The translations under genes were made by a program, and so were the position numbers. From NCBI GenBank assembly GCA_038318385.1, contig JBBQCD010000007.1, positions 37,858-101,857 on the forward strand: DNA of 64,000 nucleotides, read 5' to 3'. The notes beneath the pieces were generated by a model that worked only from the letters and a program-made list of their open reading frames with translations, had not been told where the DNA came from and did not search any database. The first letter of the stretch is position 1; every line of letters starts with the position of its first letter. The DNA is from Schlegelella_A sp038318385 (GTDB lineage Bacteria; Pseudomonadota; Gammaproteobacteria; Burkholderiales; Burkholderiaceae_C). Below are positions 8,115 through 17,020 of the stretch, piece by piece.

Positions 8115-9364
8115 GTGTCACGAAGAGGTATCTGGTGCGGTCGGCCGTCGGCATTTCCGCCGCGGTCGCGTTGTACGGCTCGGCCTGGTCACAGGAGACG
8201 CTGAAGATCGGTCTGCTGGCCACCCTGGAAGGGCCGTTCGCGGCGCCCGGCCAGGACGGCATGCGCGGCGCCGATCTGGCGCTCAAGCAGCACAACGGCA
8301 TGGCCGGCGGCAAGAAGATCGAGTTCGTCAAGGTGTCGTCGGATGCGAGTCCCGACAAGGCCGTCAACGCCACCCGCAAGGCGGTCGAGCAGGACAAGGT
8401 GCCGATCATGATCGGACCGCTGTCCGGCGACGAGGGCATCGCGGTGAAGAACTACGCCAAGACGCAACCCAACGTCACGTTCGTCAACGGCTCTTCCGGC
8501 GCCCAGGCGGCCACGCTCAGCGACCCGTCGCCGAACTTCTTCCGCTTCAACACCGAGGGTGCGCAGTGGATGGTCGGGCTGGGCGAGCACGCGCTTGCCA
8601 AGGGCTACAAGAAGATGTTCCTCGTCGCCGAGGACTACGGCTTCCCGTATTCGCAGGTCCAGGGCTTCATGGCCAGCTACTGCGCCAAGGGCGGCAAGGT
8701 CGTCGACAAGGCCTGGGTGCCGCTGGGCACGAAGGACTACTCCTCGGTGATCGCGCGCATCCCGAAGGACATCGACGCGGTGCTGGTCGTGCTCGGCGGG
8801 TCCGACGCCGTCAACTTCCTGACGCAGTACGAGCAGGCCGGCGGCAACAAGCCGATGGTCGGTGGTTCGATCACGGTCGACCAGACGGTCCTGAACTTCA
8901 AGGGCAAGCGCCGAGAGTCTCTCCTCGGGACGGCGTCGGCCGGACCGATGGCCGATTCGATCGACACACCGGAGTGGAAGAAGTTCGTCTCCGACTACAA
9001 GGCGGCGTTCAAGGACGGCTTCCCGAGCCCCTCGCTCTTCGCTTACCTGTACTACATCAACACCAAGGCGGTCCTCGACGCGCTCGATGTGGTCAAGGGT
9101 GACCTGTCGGGCGGCGAGAAGAAGTTCCGCGACGCGCTGCAGAAGACGAGCTTCGCCGGGCCGGCCGGTGTCGTGAAGATCGACGACAACCGCAACGGCG
9201 TCGGCACGACCTACATCACCGAGGTCACGAAGGCCGCCGACGGCTCGTTCTACAACAAGGTCGTCAAGACCGTCCCGAACATCAGCCAGACGCTGGGGCT
9301 GTCGAAGGCCGAGTTCGACAAGATGGGCCTGGGTTCGCGCGACGTTCCCGACTGCCGCAAGTAG
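8111..9364 (+). CDS. ABC transporter periplasmic substrate-binding protein (LivK/peripla_BP_6 type)
   Basis: This 417-residue protein begins with a Sec signal peptide (positive KR residues, then a hydrophobic stretch ending near SAWSQ). A type I periplasmic binding fold follows (LKIGLLATLEGPFAAPGQDG). It captures the substrate in the periplasm. The start is GTG at 8111, supported by AAGGAG about ten bases upstream and by the GTGA overlap with the permease stop. The ligand is not predictable from sequence. The binding-protein gene sits inside the operon rather than first. Confidence 0.9.
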   Translation: MSVTKRYLVRSAVGISAAVALYGSAWSQETLKIGLLATLEGPFAAPGQDGMRGADLALKQHNGMAGGKKIEFVKVSSDASPDKAVNATRKAVEQDKVPIMIGPLSGDEGIAVKNYAKTQPNVTFVNGSSGAQAATLSDPSPNFFRFNTEGAQWMVGLGEHALAKGYKKMFLVAEDYGFPYSQVQGFMASYCAKGGKVVDKAWVPLGTKDYSSVIARIPKDIDAVLVVLGGSDAVNFLTQYEQAGGNKPMVGGSITVDQTVLNFKGKRRESLLGTASAGPMADSIDTPEWKKFVSDYKAAFKDGFPSPSLFAYLYYINTKAVLDALDVVKGDLSGGEKKFRDALQKTSFAGPAGVVKIDDNRNGVGTTYITEVTKAADGSFYNKVVKTVPNISQTLGLSKAEFDKMGLGSRDVPDCRK

Positions 9365-9374
9365 GACGGCGGCC

Positions 9375-10205
9375 GTGGCATCGATCACCGCTCTGCGCAG
9401 GTCCGGCCCGGTGGCCGGTGCGGCGCCGCGCGCGTCGATCGGTGCCGCGCAGCCGCTGGTCTCGGGTGACGCCCTCGTGCTCGAGGGCGTCACCCGGGCC
9501 TTCGGCGCCCTGAAGGCGATCGACGATGTCTCCTTCAGCGTCGCCGCCGGCGAGCGCCGCGCGGTTCTCGGCGCCAACGGCGCCGGCAAGACCACTCTCT
9601 TCAACGCGGTCACCGGCGACTTTCCGCCGACGGCCGGCCGCGTCGTCTTCTTCGGCGAGGACGTGACCGCGATGGCGCCGCACGAGCGCATCCGCCGCGG
9701 CCTGCGCCGCACCTACCAGTCCTCGCTGCTGTTTCGCGACCTCAGCGTGCGCGACAACCTCTTCCTCGCGGTACGCGGCGTCGGCGCCGGTCGCTTCAGC
9801 ATGCGTCGGGCGGGCGCGCGCCACACCTCGACCGCGGCGACCGACGACCTGCTCGACCGCGTGCGCCTGGCACACATCGCCGACGCCAGCGTCGGCAGCC
9901 TGTCGCACGGCCAGCAGCGCCAGCTCGAGATCGGCATGGCTCTGGCCGGGGCGCCCCGGCTGATCCTCTTCGACGAACCCGCGGCCGGGCTTTCTCCTGG
10001 CGAGCGCCGCGAGCTCGTCGCGCTGCTCGGCGCGTTCCCGCCGCACATGGGCTTCGTGCTGATCGAACACGATCTCGACATCGCGCTGCGGGTCTCCGAG
10101 CGCGTGACCATCATGCACAACGGCCGCGTGCTCAAGCATGGCACGCCGAGCGAGATCGAGAACGACGCCGAGGTCCAGGCGATCTACATGGGAGGCAAGC
10201 ACTGA
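9375..10205 (+). CDS. ABC transporter ATP-binding protein (LivG type)
   Basis: This 276-residue ATPase has Walker A GANGAGKTT at residues 66-74, an ABC signature LSHGQQRQLE, Walker B LILFDEPAAG and an IEHDLDIAL switch region. The GTG start gives an N-terminal extension of about 30 residues before the usual LivG start, so a later start is possible. The stop and the next start share one base (TGATG). It energises the importer together with the fused ATPase downstream. Confidence 0.9.
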   Translation: MASITALRRSGPVAGAAPRASIGAAQPLVSGDALVLEGVTRAFGALKAIDDVSFSVAAGERRAVLGANGAGKTTLFNAVTGDFPPTAGRVVFFGEDVTAMAPHERIRRGLRRTYQSSLLFRDLSVRDNLFLAVRGVGAGRFSMRRAGARHTSTAATDDLLDRVRLAHIADASVGSLSHGQQRQLEIGMALAGAPRLILFDEPAAGLSPGERRELVALLGAFPPHMGFVLIEHDLDIALRVSERVTIMHNGRVLKHGTPSEIENDAEVQAIYMGGKH

Positions 10206-12478
10206 TGGCCTGGTTCTCCCGCACCCCCTACCGCAAGGCGAGCGGCCCCTTGCTGGTCGTCGACTCCCTCGACGTGCACTACGGACGCGCCCATGCGCTG
10301 CAGGGGGTGACGTTCACCCTCGAGCGCTGCGTGACGGCGATCGTCGGCCGCAACGGCATGGGCAAGACGACGCTGTGCAACGCCGTCACCGGCCTGGTCC
10401 GGGGCAGCGGCAGCGTGCGCCTCGCCGGCGAGGAGATCCTCGGCCTGCCGCCGAACGAGATCACGCGCAAGGGCATCGCCTACGTGCCCCAGGGCCGTCG
10501 CGTCTGGCCGTCGCTGAGCGTCGACGAGACCCTGCGACTCGTCGCCAGCCACCGGCGCGAGGTCGAGCGCGTCTACACAATGTTTCCGCGCCTGGCCGAG
10601 CGCAAGGGCAATGGCGGCGCGCAACTGTCCGGCGGCGAGCAGCAGATGCTCGCGATCGGCCGTGCGCTGCTGCTCGAGCCGCGCCTGCTGGTGATGGACG
10701 AGCCGACGGAGGGCCTGGCGCCGGTCATCGTCGAGCAGGTGGTGGAGGCGCTGCGCCAGCTGACCAGCGGCGACGACGAGATCGCCGTCCTGTTGATCGA
10801 GCAGAACCTCGGCGTGGCCATCGACGTCGCCGATCGCATCGGCGTGATGGTCAACGGTCGCATCGCCCGCGAGATGCTCGCCGGCGAACTCGCTGCCGAT
10901 CGCGGCCTTCAGGAGCGCCTGCTCGGCGTGCGCTCGGGCGGCGCCGATGACGACGACAGCGATGGCCAAGGCGACGGCGCCGAGGCCGCGAGGGTGGCGC
11001 CTGCAGCACCGCTGCAGGTGCTGACGGTGCGCCGCTCGCACGCCGAAGGACCCTCTTGGTGGAGCGATCCGGCGCCGGGAAGCGTCCGCGGCTACACGCG
11101 CTGGAACAGCGGCGGCGCCGACGGACCGGTCGCCGACATCGCACGCGGGCCGGCACCTCCCGCCTCGCCTGCCTCTGCGGCGGGCACCGGCTCCGACGGT
11201 CGGAGCGGCGCGCCGCGTCCGGCGCAGGTTTTCGAGTTCCCCGTGGCCGCGAGCAGCCGCCGCGCGGCCTATGTCGCCGGGACTTTCGACACCAAGGGGC
11301 GCGAGCTCATCTTCATTCGCCAGTGCCTCGAAAAGCGGGGACTGCGCGTCGTCACGGTCGACCTGTCGACATCCGGACGGCCGTCGACAGCGAGCGTGCA
11401 TCCACGCGAAGTGGCACGCCACCACCCGGACGGCGAGGCCGCGGTCTTCACCGGCGACCGCGGTAACGCGGTGGCAGCGATGGCGTTCGCCTTCGAGCAC
11501 TTCGTGCGCACGCGCCGCGACCTCGGCGGGATCATCTCCGCCGGCGGTTCCGGGGGAACGACGCTGGCGACGCAGGCGATGCGCGCGCTGCCGGTCGGGC
11601 TGCCGAAGGTGATGGTCTCGACGATGGCCTCGGGCGACACCCGTCCCTATGTCGGTCCGAGCGACATCTGCATGATGTACTCAGTCACCGATGTGCAGGG
11701 CATCAACCGCATCAGCGAACAGGTCCTGGCCAATGCCGCGCACGCGCTCGCCGGCATGATCGCCCACCCGCCGCAGCCATCGACCGACACCAAGCCCGCG
11801 CTCGGCCTGACGATGTTCGGCGTCACCACGCCGTGCGTGCAGGCGGTGACGAAGCGCCTGGGCGAGGAGTACGACTGCCTGGTCTTCCACGCCACCGGCG
11901 TCGGCGGGCAATCGATGGAAAAGCTCGCCGACTCCGGACTGCTGGTGGGCGTGATCGATGTCTCGACGACGGAGATCGCCGACGAGATAGCCGGGGGATC
12001 GCTCTCTGCCGGGCCGACCCGGCTCGACGTTTTCGCCCGCCATCCTTTGCCCTACGTCGGCTCCTGCGGGGCCCTCGACATGGTCAATTTCGGCGCCTGG
12101 GAGAGCGTGCCGGAGCGCTTTCGCGGTCGTCGGCTCTACCGCCACAACCCGACGGTCACGCTGATGCGCACGACCGTCGAGGAATGCCGTGCGATCGGCG
12201 AATTCATCGCCGCCAAGCTCAACGCGATGCAGGGGCCGGTGCGCTTCCTGATGCCCGAAGGCGGCGTGTCGGCGATCGACGCCCCGGGCCAGCCCTTCCA
12301 CGATCCGGATGCCGACCGCGCGCTCTTCCAGGCGATCGAGGACAACTTCCGGCCTTCCACGCGGCACAAGCTGCTGCGCCTGCCGCTGCACATCAACGAC
12401 GAAGCCTTCGCCGAAGCGCTGATCGCCGCCTGGCGCGAGGTCTCGGTCGGGACCACGCCGGCACGGGCGACGCGCTGA
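10205..12478 (+). CDS. fusion: LivF-type ABC ATPase + UPF0261 (Tm-1-like ATP-binding) domain
   Basis: One uninterrupted frame of 757 residues joins two unrelated domains. Residues 15-245 are a complete LivF-type ATPase with Walker A GRNGMGKTT (48-56), signature LSGGEQQ (141-147) and Walker B LLVMDEP (161-167). Residues 245-350 are an Asp-, Ala-, Pro- and Gly-rich linker. Residues 352-757 match the UPF0261 family, the N-terminal domain of tomato Tm-1, beginning YVAGTFDTKGREL and including SAGGSGGTTLATQAMRALPVGLPK split over conserved loops. Its bacterial function is unknown. The fusion physically ties an unknown cytoplasmic activity to the importer. No frameshift or internal stop suggests an artefact. 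Confidence 0.9.
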   Translation: MAWFSRTPYRKASGPLLVVDSLDVHYGRAHALQGVTFTLERCVTAIVGRNGMGKTTLCNAVTGLVRGSGSVRLAGEEILGLPPNEITRKGIAYVPQGRRVWPSLSVDETLRLVASHRREVERVYTMFPRLAERKGNGGAQLSGGEQQMLAIGRALLLEPRLLVMDEPTEGLAPVIVEQVVEALRQLTSGDDEIAVLLIEQNLGVAIDVADRIGVMVNGRIAREMLAGELAADRGLQERLLGVRSGGADDDDSDGQGDGAEAARVAPAAPLQVLTVRRSHAEGPSWWSDPAPGSVRGYTRWNSGGADGPVADIARGPAPPASPASAAGTGSDGRSGAPRPAQVFEFPVAASSRRAAYVAGTFDTKGRELIFIRQCLEKRGLRVVTVDLSTSGRPSTASVHPREVARHHPDGEAAVFTGDRGNAVAAMAFAFEHFVRTRRDLGGIISAGGSGGTTLATQAMRALPVGLPKVMVSTMASGDTRPYVGPSDICMMYSVTDVQGINRISEQVLANAAHALAGMIAHPPQPSTDTKPALGLTMFGVTTPCVQAVTKRLGEEYDCLVFHATGVGGQSMEKLADSGLLVGVIDVSTTEIADEIAGGSLSAGPTRLDVFARHPLPYVGSCGALDMVNFGAWESVPERFRGRRLYRHNPTVTLMRTTVEECRAIGEFIAAKLNAMQGPVRFLMPEGGVSAIDAPGQPFHDPDADRALFQAIEDNFRPSTRHKLLRLPLHINDEAFAEALIAAWREVSVGTTPARATR

Positions 12479-12495
12479 GACCGGAAGCACCCACC

Positions 12496-13326
12496 ATGCC
12501 ACGCATCGCCCGCCAGCAGATCCTTGACACCTTCCGCGCCAAGATCGCGCGTCGTGAACCCATCGTCGGCGGCGGCGCCGGCACGGGGCTTTCGGCCAAG
12601 TGCGAGGAGGCCGGCGGCATCGACCTCATCGTCATCTACAACTCCGGGCGCTACCGCATGGCCGGGCGCGGCTCGCTCGCCGGCCTGCTGGCCTACGGCA
12701 ACGCCAACGAGATCGTCTGCGAGATGGCGCATGAAGTGCTGCCGGTGGTCGTGAAGACGCCGGTGCTCGCCGGCGTCAACGGCACCGACCCGTTCATGAT
12801 CGCCGACGAGTTCCTGCAACGTCTGATCCGGCTGGGCTTCTCGGGCATCCAGAACTTCCCGACGGTCGGCCTGATCGACGGCACCTTCCGCGCCAATCTC
12901 GAGGAGACCGGAATGGGCTACGGCCTGGAGGTCTCGATGATCGAGCGCGCGCGGGCGCTGGAACTGCTGACCACCCCGTATGTCTTCAGCGCCGAGAACG
13001 CGCGCGACATGGCGCGGGCTGGCGCCGACATCGTCGTCTGCCACATGGGCCTCACCACCGGCGGCGCGATCGGCGCCGGCACCGCGCTCAAGCTCGCCGA
13101 TTGCGTCGCGCCGATCCGAGAGTGGGCCGCGGCGGCGCTGGCGGTGAACCCGAGGATCATGGTGCTGTGCCACGGCGGGCCCATTGCGACGCCCAAGGAC
13201 GCCGCCTGGATTCTCGGCCAGTGCCCGGAGTGCCATGGCTTCTACGGCGCGAGCTCGATGGAACGGCTCCCGACCGAAGAGGCCCTCACAGCCACCACCC
13301 GACGCTTCATGCAGATCATGCGATGA
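12496..13326 (+). CDS. TIM-barrel protein of the phosphoenolpyruvate hydrolase-like family (Tm-1 C-terminal type)
   Basis: This 276-residue protein matches the TIM-barrel family that forms the C-terminal half of plant Tm-1. The N-terminal segment IVGGGAGTGLSAKCEEAGGI and the middle block NFPTVGLIDG are characteristic, followed by HMGLTTGGAIG and LCHGGPI. In plants and fungi this barrel is fused behind UPF0261. Here it is a separate gene 17 bases after the UPF0261-containing fusion, so the two products probably act together. The reaction is not established. Confidence 0.88.
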   Translation: MPRIARQQILDTFRAKIARREPIVGGGAGTGLSAKCEEAGGIDLIVIYNSGRYRMAGRGSLAGLLAYGNANEIVCEMAHEVLPVVVKTPVLAGVNGTDPFMIADEFLQRLIRLGFSGIQNFPTVGLIDGTFRANLEETGMGYGLEVSMIERARALELLTTPYVFSAENARDMARAGADIVVCHMGLTTGGAIGAGTALKLADCVAPIREWAAAALAVNPRIMVLCHGGPIATPKDAAWILGQCPECHGFYGASSMERLPTEEALTATTRRFMQIMR

Positions 13327-13363
13327 GGCGCCTCCGAATCGCATCCCCTTCCAGGAGACTCCC

Positions 13364-15058
13364 ATGACCGGCGCCCAATTCGGCACCTTCCTGCTCGGCC
13401 TCGTCGTCGTCGTGATCGTCGTCGCGATCGCGGTCTGGCTGCTGCACTGGCTCTACTTGCGCAGCTCCAAGGAACGCGCCTTCGTGCGCACCGGCCTCGG
13501 CGGCCAGAAGGTGGTGCTCGACGGCGGCGCCTTCGTGCTGCCGATCGTGCACGACGTCATCCCCGTGAACATGAACACGCTGCGGCTGGAGGTCTCGCGC
13601 GGCCGCGACAAGGCGCTGATCACCAAGGACCGGATGCGGGTCGACGTGATCGCCGAGTTCTACGTCCGGGTCGCCGCGGTGCCCGAGGCGGTCGCTGCGG
13701 CCGCGCAGACGCTCGGCCTCCGCACGCTCGCCCCCGACCAGCTGAGAGAGCTGGTCGAAGGAAAGTTCGTCGACGCGCTGCGCACGTCGGCGGCCGAGAT
13801 GACGATGGAGGAGCTTCACGAGAAGCGCGGCCAGTACGTGAAGAAGGTGCGCGAGGCGGTGGCCGGCGATCTGACGAAGAACGGCCTGGAGCTCGAGGCC
13901 GCGTCGCTGACGCAGCTCGACCAGACCTCGATGGAGTTCTTCAACCCGAGCAACGCCTTCGACGCCGAGGGCCTGACGCGCCTCACCGAGCAGATTGAGC
14001 ATCGCAAGAAGCAGCGCAACGACGTCGAGCAGGACACCCTGGTCGCCATCCGCAACAAGAACCTCGAGGCCGAGAAGTTCTCGCTCGACATCGACCGCGA
14101 GAGCGAATACGCGCGGCTGACGCAGCAGCGCGAGGTCGAGGTCGCGCGCGCCCGCCAGAAGTCCGAACTTGTCACCGAGCGGGCGATGCGCGAGCAGGAC
14201 AGCGAGAGCGCGCAGATCACCGCCCGCCAGACGATCGAGGCCGCGCGCATCCGCTCGGAGCAGTCGATCGAGCAGGAACGCATCAAGAAGGAGCGCACGG
14301 TGCAAGGCGCCGAGATCGAGCGTCGCCAGGCGATGGAGCTCGCTGAGCAGCAGCGCGCCATCGCGGTGGCGCGCGAGAGCAAGTCGCAGAGCGAGGCTCA
14401 GGCCGCGGCCGACGAAGCCCGTGCGAAGGCGGTCTCCGCCGAGGAGAAGGTCTTCACGGCACGCGAGGTCGAGACTGCGGAGCGCAAGAAGGCGATCGAA
14501 CTGATCGGGGCCGCGCAGCTCGCGGAACGCGAGTCGCTGCGCCTGACGCACGCCGCGCGCGCCGAGAAGGACGCGAGCGCCGACCGCGGCGCCGCCATCC
14601 GCGCCCAGGCCGAGGCCGACGCCGACGCCGACAAGATCCGCTCGATGGCGATGCGGGTGCGCGCCGAGATCGAAGCCGATGCGCTGCGGATGATGAACGA
14701 GTCGCACAACATGCTGACGCCCGAGGCGCGGGCCTCGGCGCTGCGCATGCGCATCGTCGAGAAGGCCGAGGCCATCATCCGCGAGTCGGTCAAGCCGATG
14801 GAACGGATCGAGGGCATCAAGATCCTCCAGGTCGACGGCTTCGGCGGTTCGGGCCACGTCGGCGGCGGCGGCGGCGAGGGTGGTGGCGGCTTCGCCGACA
14901 ACATGGTGAATTCGGCATTGCGCTTTCGCGCGCAGGCGCCGATGGTCGACCAGCTGCTGCGCGAGATCGGCCTGGACGCCGGCGACATCAACCGCCTGGT
15001 CGGCGGCGTCGCGGGCGGGCAGGCAGCGTTGCCCCCGGCCCCGTCGAAGAAGGACTGA
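13364..15058 (+). CDS. flotillin-like (YqiK/SPFH) membrane protein
   Basis: This 564-residue protein has a single N-terminal transmembrane segment at about residues 8-30. An SPFH/band-7 domain follows to about 200, then a long charged coiled coil (about 210-480) rich in Glu, Arg and Ala, and a glycine-rich C-terminal stretch. Flotillins assemble large oligomers on membrane microdomains and scaffold other membrane proteins. An AGGAG site precedes the ATG. Its place inside a transport and catabolic cluster suggests that it organises the importer or membrane-bound enzymes, which is inference. Flotillin genes more often pair with NfeD, which is absent here. Confidence 0.92.
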   Translation: MTGAQFGTFLLGLVVVVIVVAIAVWLLHWLYLRSSKERAFVRTGLGGQKVVLDGGAFVLPIVHDVIPVNMNTLRLEVSRGRDKALITKDRMRVDVIAEFYVRVAAVPEAVAAAAQTLGLRTLAPDQLRELVEGKFVDALRTSAAEMTMEELHEKRGQYVKKVREAVAGDLTKNGLELEAASLTQLDQTSMEFFNPSNAFDAEGLTRLTEQIEHRKKQRNDVEQDTLVAIRNKNLEAEKFSLDIDRESEYARLTQQREVEVARARQKSELVTERAMREQDSESAQITARQTIEAARIRSEQSIEQERIKKERTVQGAEIERRQAMELAEQQRAIAVARESKSQSEAQAAADEARAKAVSAEEKVFTAREVETAERKKAIELIGAAQLAERESLRLTHAARAEKDASADRGAAIRAQAEADADADKIRSMAMRVRAEIEADALRMMNESHNMLTPEARASALRMRIVEKAEAIIRESVKPMERIEGIKILQVDGFGGSGHVGGGGGEGGGGFADNMVNSALRFRAQAPMVDQLLREIGLDAGDINRLVGGVAGGQAALPPAPSKKD

Positions 15059-15061
15059 GCG

Positions 15062-15502
15062 ATGGTGCGCGTCTACGTCTCGAGCGTCGTCGACGCTCCG
15101 GCCGATACCGTGTGGGCGCGCGTGCGCGACTTCAACGGCCTGCCGCAGTGGCACCCCGGCATTGCCGACAGCCGCATCGAGAACGGTGATGCTGCCGACC
15201 GCATCGGCTGTATCCGCCACTTCCACACCCGCGACGGCGGCATGATCCGCGAGCGCCTGCTCGCGCTGTCCGACTACGAGTACAGCTGCACCTATTCGAT
15301 CCTCGAGAGCCCGATGGGCGTCGAGAACTACGTCGCCACCTTGAAGCTGACGCCGGTGACCGACGGCGCGCGCAGCTTCGTCGAATGGAGCGCCGAGTTC
15401 GACTGCGATGCGGGGCGCGAACGCGCGCTGGTCGCGCAGATCGGCACTGGGGTGTTCCAGGGCGGCCTCGACGCCCTGAAGAGCCACTTCGGGCGGCGCT
15501 GA
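15062..15502 (+). CDS. SRPBCC (polyketide cyclase/START-like) family protein
   Basis: This 146-residue protein has the SRPBCC ligand-binding fold, recognisable from the opening VDAPADTVWARVRDFNGLPQWHP and the central GCIRHF region. Such proteins bind hydrophobic ligands or cyclise polyketides. It starts 3 bases after the flotillin stop. It is clearly related to the N-terminal domain of the next gene, so a local duplication is likely. The ligand is unknown. Confidence 0.87.
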   Translation: MVRVYVSSVVDAPADTVWARVRDFNGLPQWHPGIADSRIENGDAADRIGCIRHFHTRDGGMIRERLLALSDYEYSCTYSILESPMGVENYVATLKLTPVTDGARSFVEWSAEFDCDAGRERALVAQIGTGVFQGGLDALKSHFGRR

Positions 15503-15509
15503 AACGGCG

Positions 15510-17000
15510 ATGCTGCAGAAGGTCGTCCGCTCGACGGTCATCGATGCGCCGCTGGAGCGCGTCTGGGCGGTGCTGCGGGCGTTCAACAGCCACGACCAGT
15601 GGCACGATGTCGTCGCGCAGAGCCGCATCGAAGGTGGCGAGCGCGACGACCGCGTCGGTTGCGTGCGCAGCTTCGAACTCAAGGACGGTAATCGCATCCG
15701 CGAGCAGCTGATCGGCCTTTCCGACAGCGACCACACCTCGACCTACTGCATCGTCGAGGCGACGGTGCCGCTGCAGCGCTACGTGGCGACCGTGACCTTG
15801 AAGCCCGTGACGGACGGCGATCGCACGTTCTGGCATTGGGAGTCGACGTTCGAGACCCCGCCGGGAATGGAGCGCGAGCTGACGCGGATGGTCGCCGAAG
15901 GGGTCTACGAGGCCGGCTTCGCGAACCTGCGGCGCTACCTCGACGCCGGTGTCGACGGCCGCGGCAGGTCCGAGGGCTCGCGCCAGGCGGCCCTGGCCCC
16001 GGCCTTGCCGACGCGGCGCATCGTCGTGCGCCGCTACGGCGGACCCGAGGTGCTCGAATCCACGGTCGGCGAGGCCGCGCCGCCGGCGCCGGGCGAAGTC
16101 CGCATCCGCCAGCGCGCCATCGGTGTCAACTTCATCGACGTCTACCTGCGCCGCGGCTGGATGCCGGCGCTGCTGCCGCTCGGCGGCTCCGGCGGCTCCG
16201 ACGGCGCCGGCATCGGCATGGAAGCAGCCGGCAGCGTCGTCGATGTGGGTCAGGGGACCACCGGCCTCCTGCCCGGCGACCGCGTTGCCTATCTCGGCCC
16301 TGTGCCGGGCGCCTACTGCAGCGTGCGCACCGTGCCGGCGGCGTGGGCGGTGCGCCTGCCGGCTGCAGTCGAAGACGATCTCGCAGCGGCGACCTTGCTC
16401 AAGGGCTGTACCGCGGACATGTTGCTGCGCGATGTCGGCCATGTCGGTCCGGGGACGCGCATCCTCGTCCACGCCGCCGCGGGTGGGCTCGGGGTGTTGC
16501 TCTGCAGCTGGGCGGCCAGCCTCGGCGCCGTCGTCGTCGGCACGGTCTCGAGCGAGGCCAAGGCGCGCGTGGCGCGTGACCACGGCTGTGCCCACGTCAT
16601 CGTCACCGCCGACTACCGCTTCGCCGAGGCGGTCGAGCGCGCCTGCGGCGGTGCCGATGTCATCGTCGACGGACTCGGCGACGCCGCGCGCGACGAGAAC
16701 CTGGCGGCGCTGGCGCGGCGCGGCCACTGGATCAGCCTCGGCCAGGCCACCGGTTTCCTGCAACCGCTGTCGCCCGACGCGCTGGTCGGGAAATCGGCCA
16801 CGTTCTCGCGCCCGGTCGTGTTCGACTACGTGGCCACGCCCGAGGCCCTGGCGGCGCGTGCGCAGCGACTCTGGGCGGCGCTGGCCAGTGGTGCCTGCAA
16901 GGCCCCGCCGGTCGAGCGCTGGACCCTGGACGCTGCCGCCGACGTCCATGCGCGGCTCGAGTCGCGCGCTACGATGGGCGCATTGATCCTGTCCACCTGA
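15510..17000 (+). CDS. fusion: SRPBCC domain + zinc-independent quinone oxidoreductase (MDR family)
   Basis: A single 496-residue frame encodes an SRPBCC domain (residues 1-147, opening VIDAPLERVWAVLRAF), a short linker, and an NADPH-quinone-reductase-like domain (169-496). The second domain shows RYGGPEVLE, the GVNFIDVYLR block and the nucleotide-binding loop AAAGGLG at 322-328. MDR reductases of this type reduce quinones or enones with NADPH. The fusion couples a hydrophobic-ligand pocket to a reductase, so it may present or release the reduced substrate. The SRPBCC part resembles the preceding stand-alone gene. An undetected stop or assembly error seems unlikely since both domains are full length. 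Confidence 0.88.
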   Translation: MLQKVVRSTVIDAPLERVWAVLRAFNSHDQWHDVVAQSRIEGGERDDRVGCVRSFELKDGNRIREQLIGLSDSDHTSTYCIVEATVPLQRYVATVTLKPVTDGDRTFWHWESTFETPPGMERELTRMVAEGVYEAGFANLRRYLDAGVDGRGRSEGSRQAALAPALPTRRIVVRRYGGPEVLESTVGEAAPPAPGEVRIRQRAIGVNFIDVYLRRGWMPALLPLGGSGGSDGAGIGMEAAGSVVDVGQGTTGLLPGDRVAYLGPVPGAYCSVRTVPAAWAVRLPAAVEDDLAAATLLKGCTADMLLRDVGHVGPGTRILVHAAAGGLGVLLCSWAASLGAVVVGTVSSEAKARVARDHGCAHVIVTADYRFAEAVERACGGADVIVDGLGDAARDENLAALARRGHWISLGQATGFLQPLSPDALVGKSATFSRPVVFDYVATPEALAARAQRLWAALASGACKAPPVERWTLDAAADVHARLESRATMGALILST

Positions 17001-17020
17001 CGCCCGCTCGAGGAGTACCG

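Noticed and set aside
13316..15736. 806-residue minus-strand frame opposite the flotillin and SRPBCC genes
   Set aside because: It has His/Arg/Leu-rich low-complexity sequence with no domain, while the plus strand has clear families with ribosome sites.
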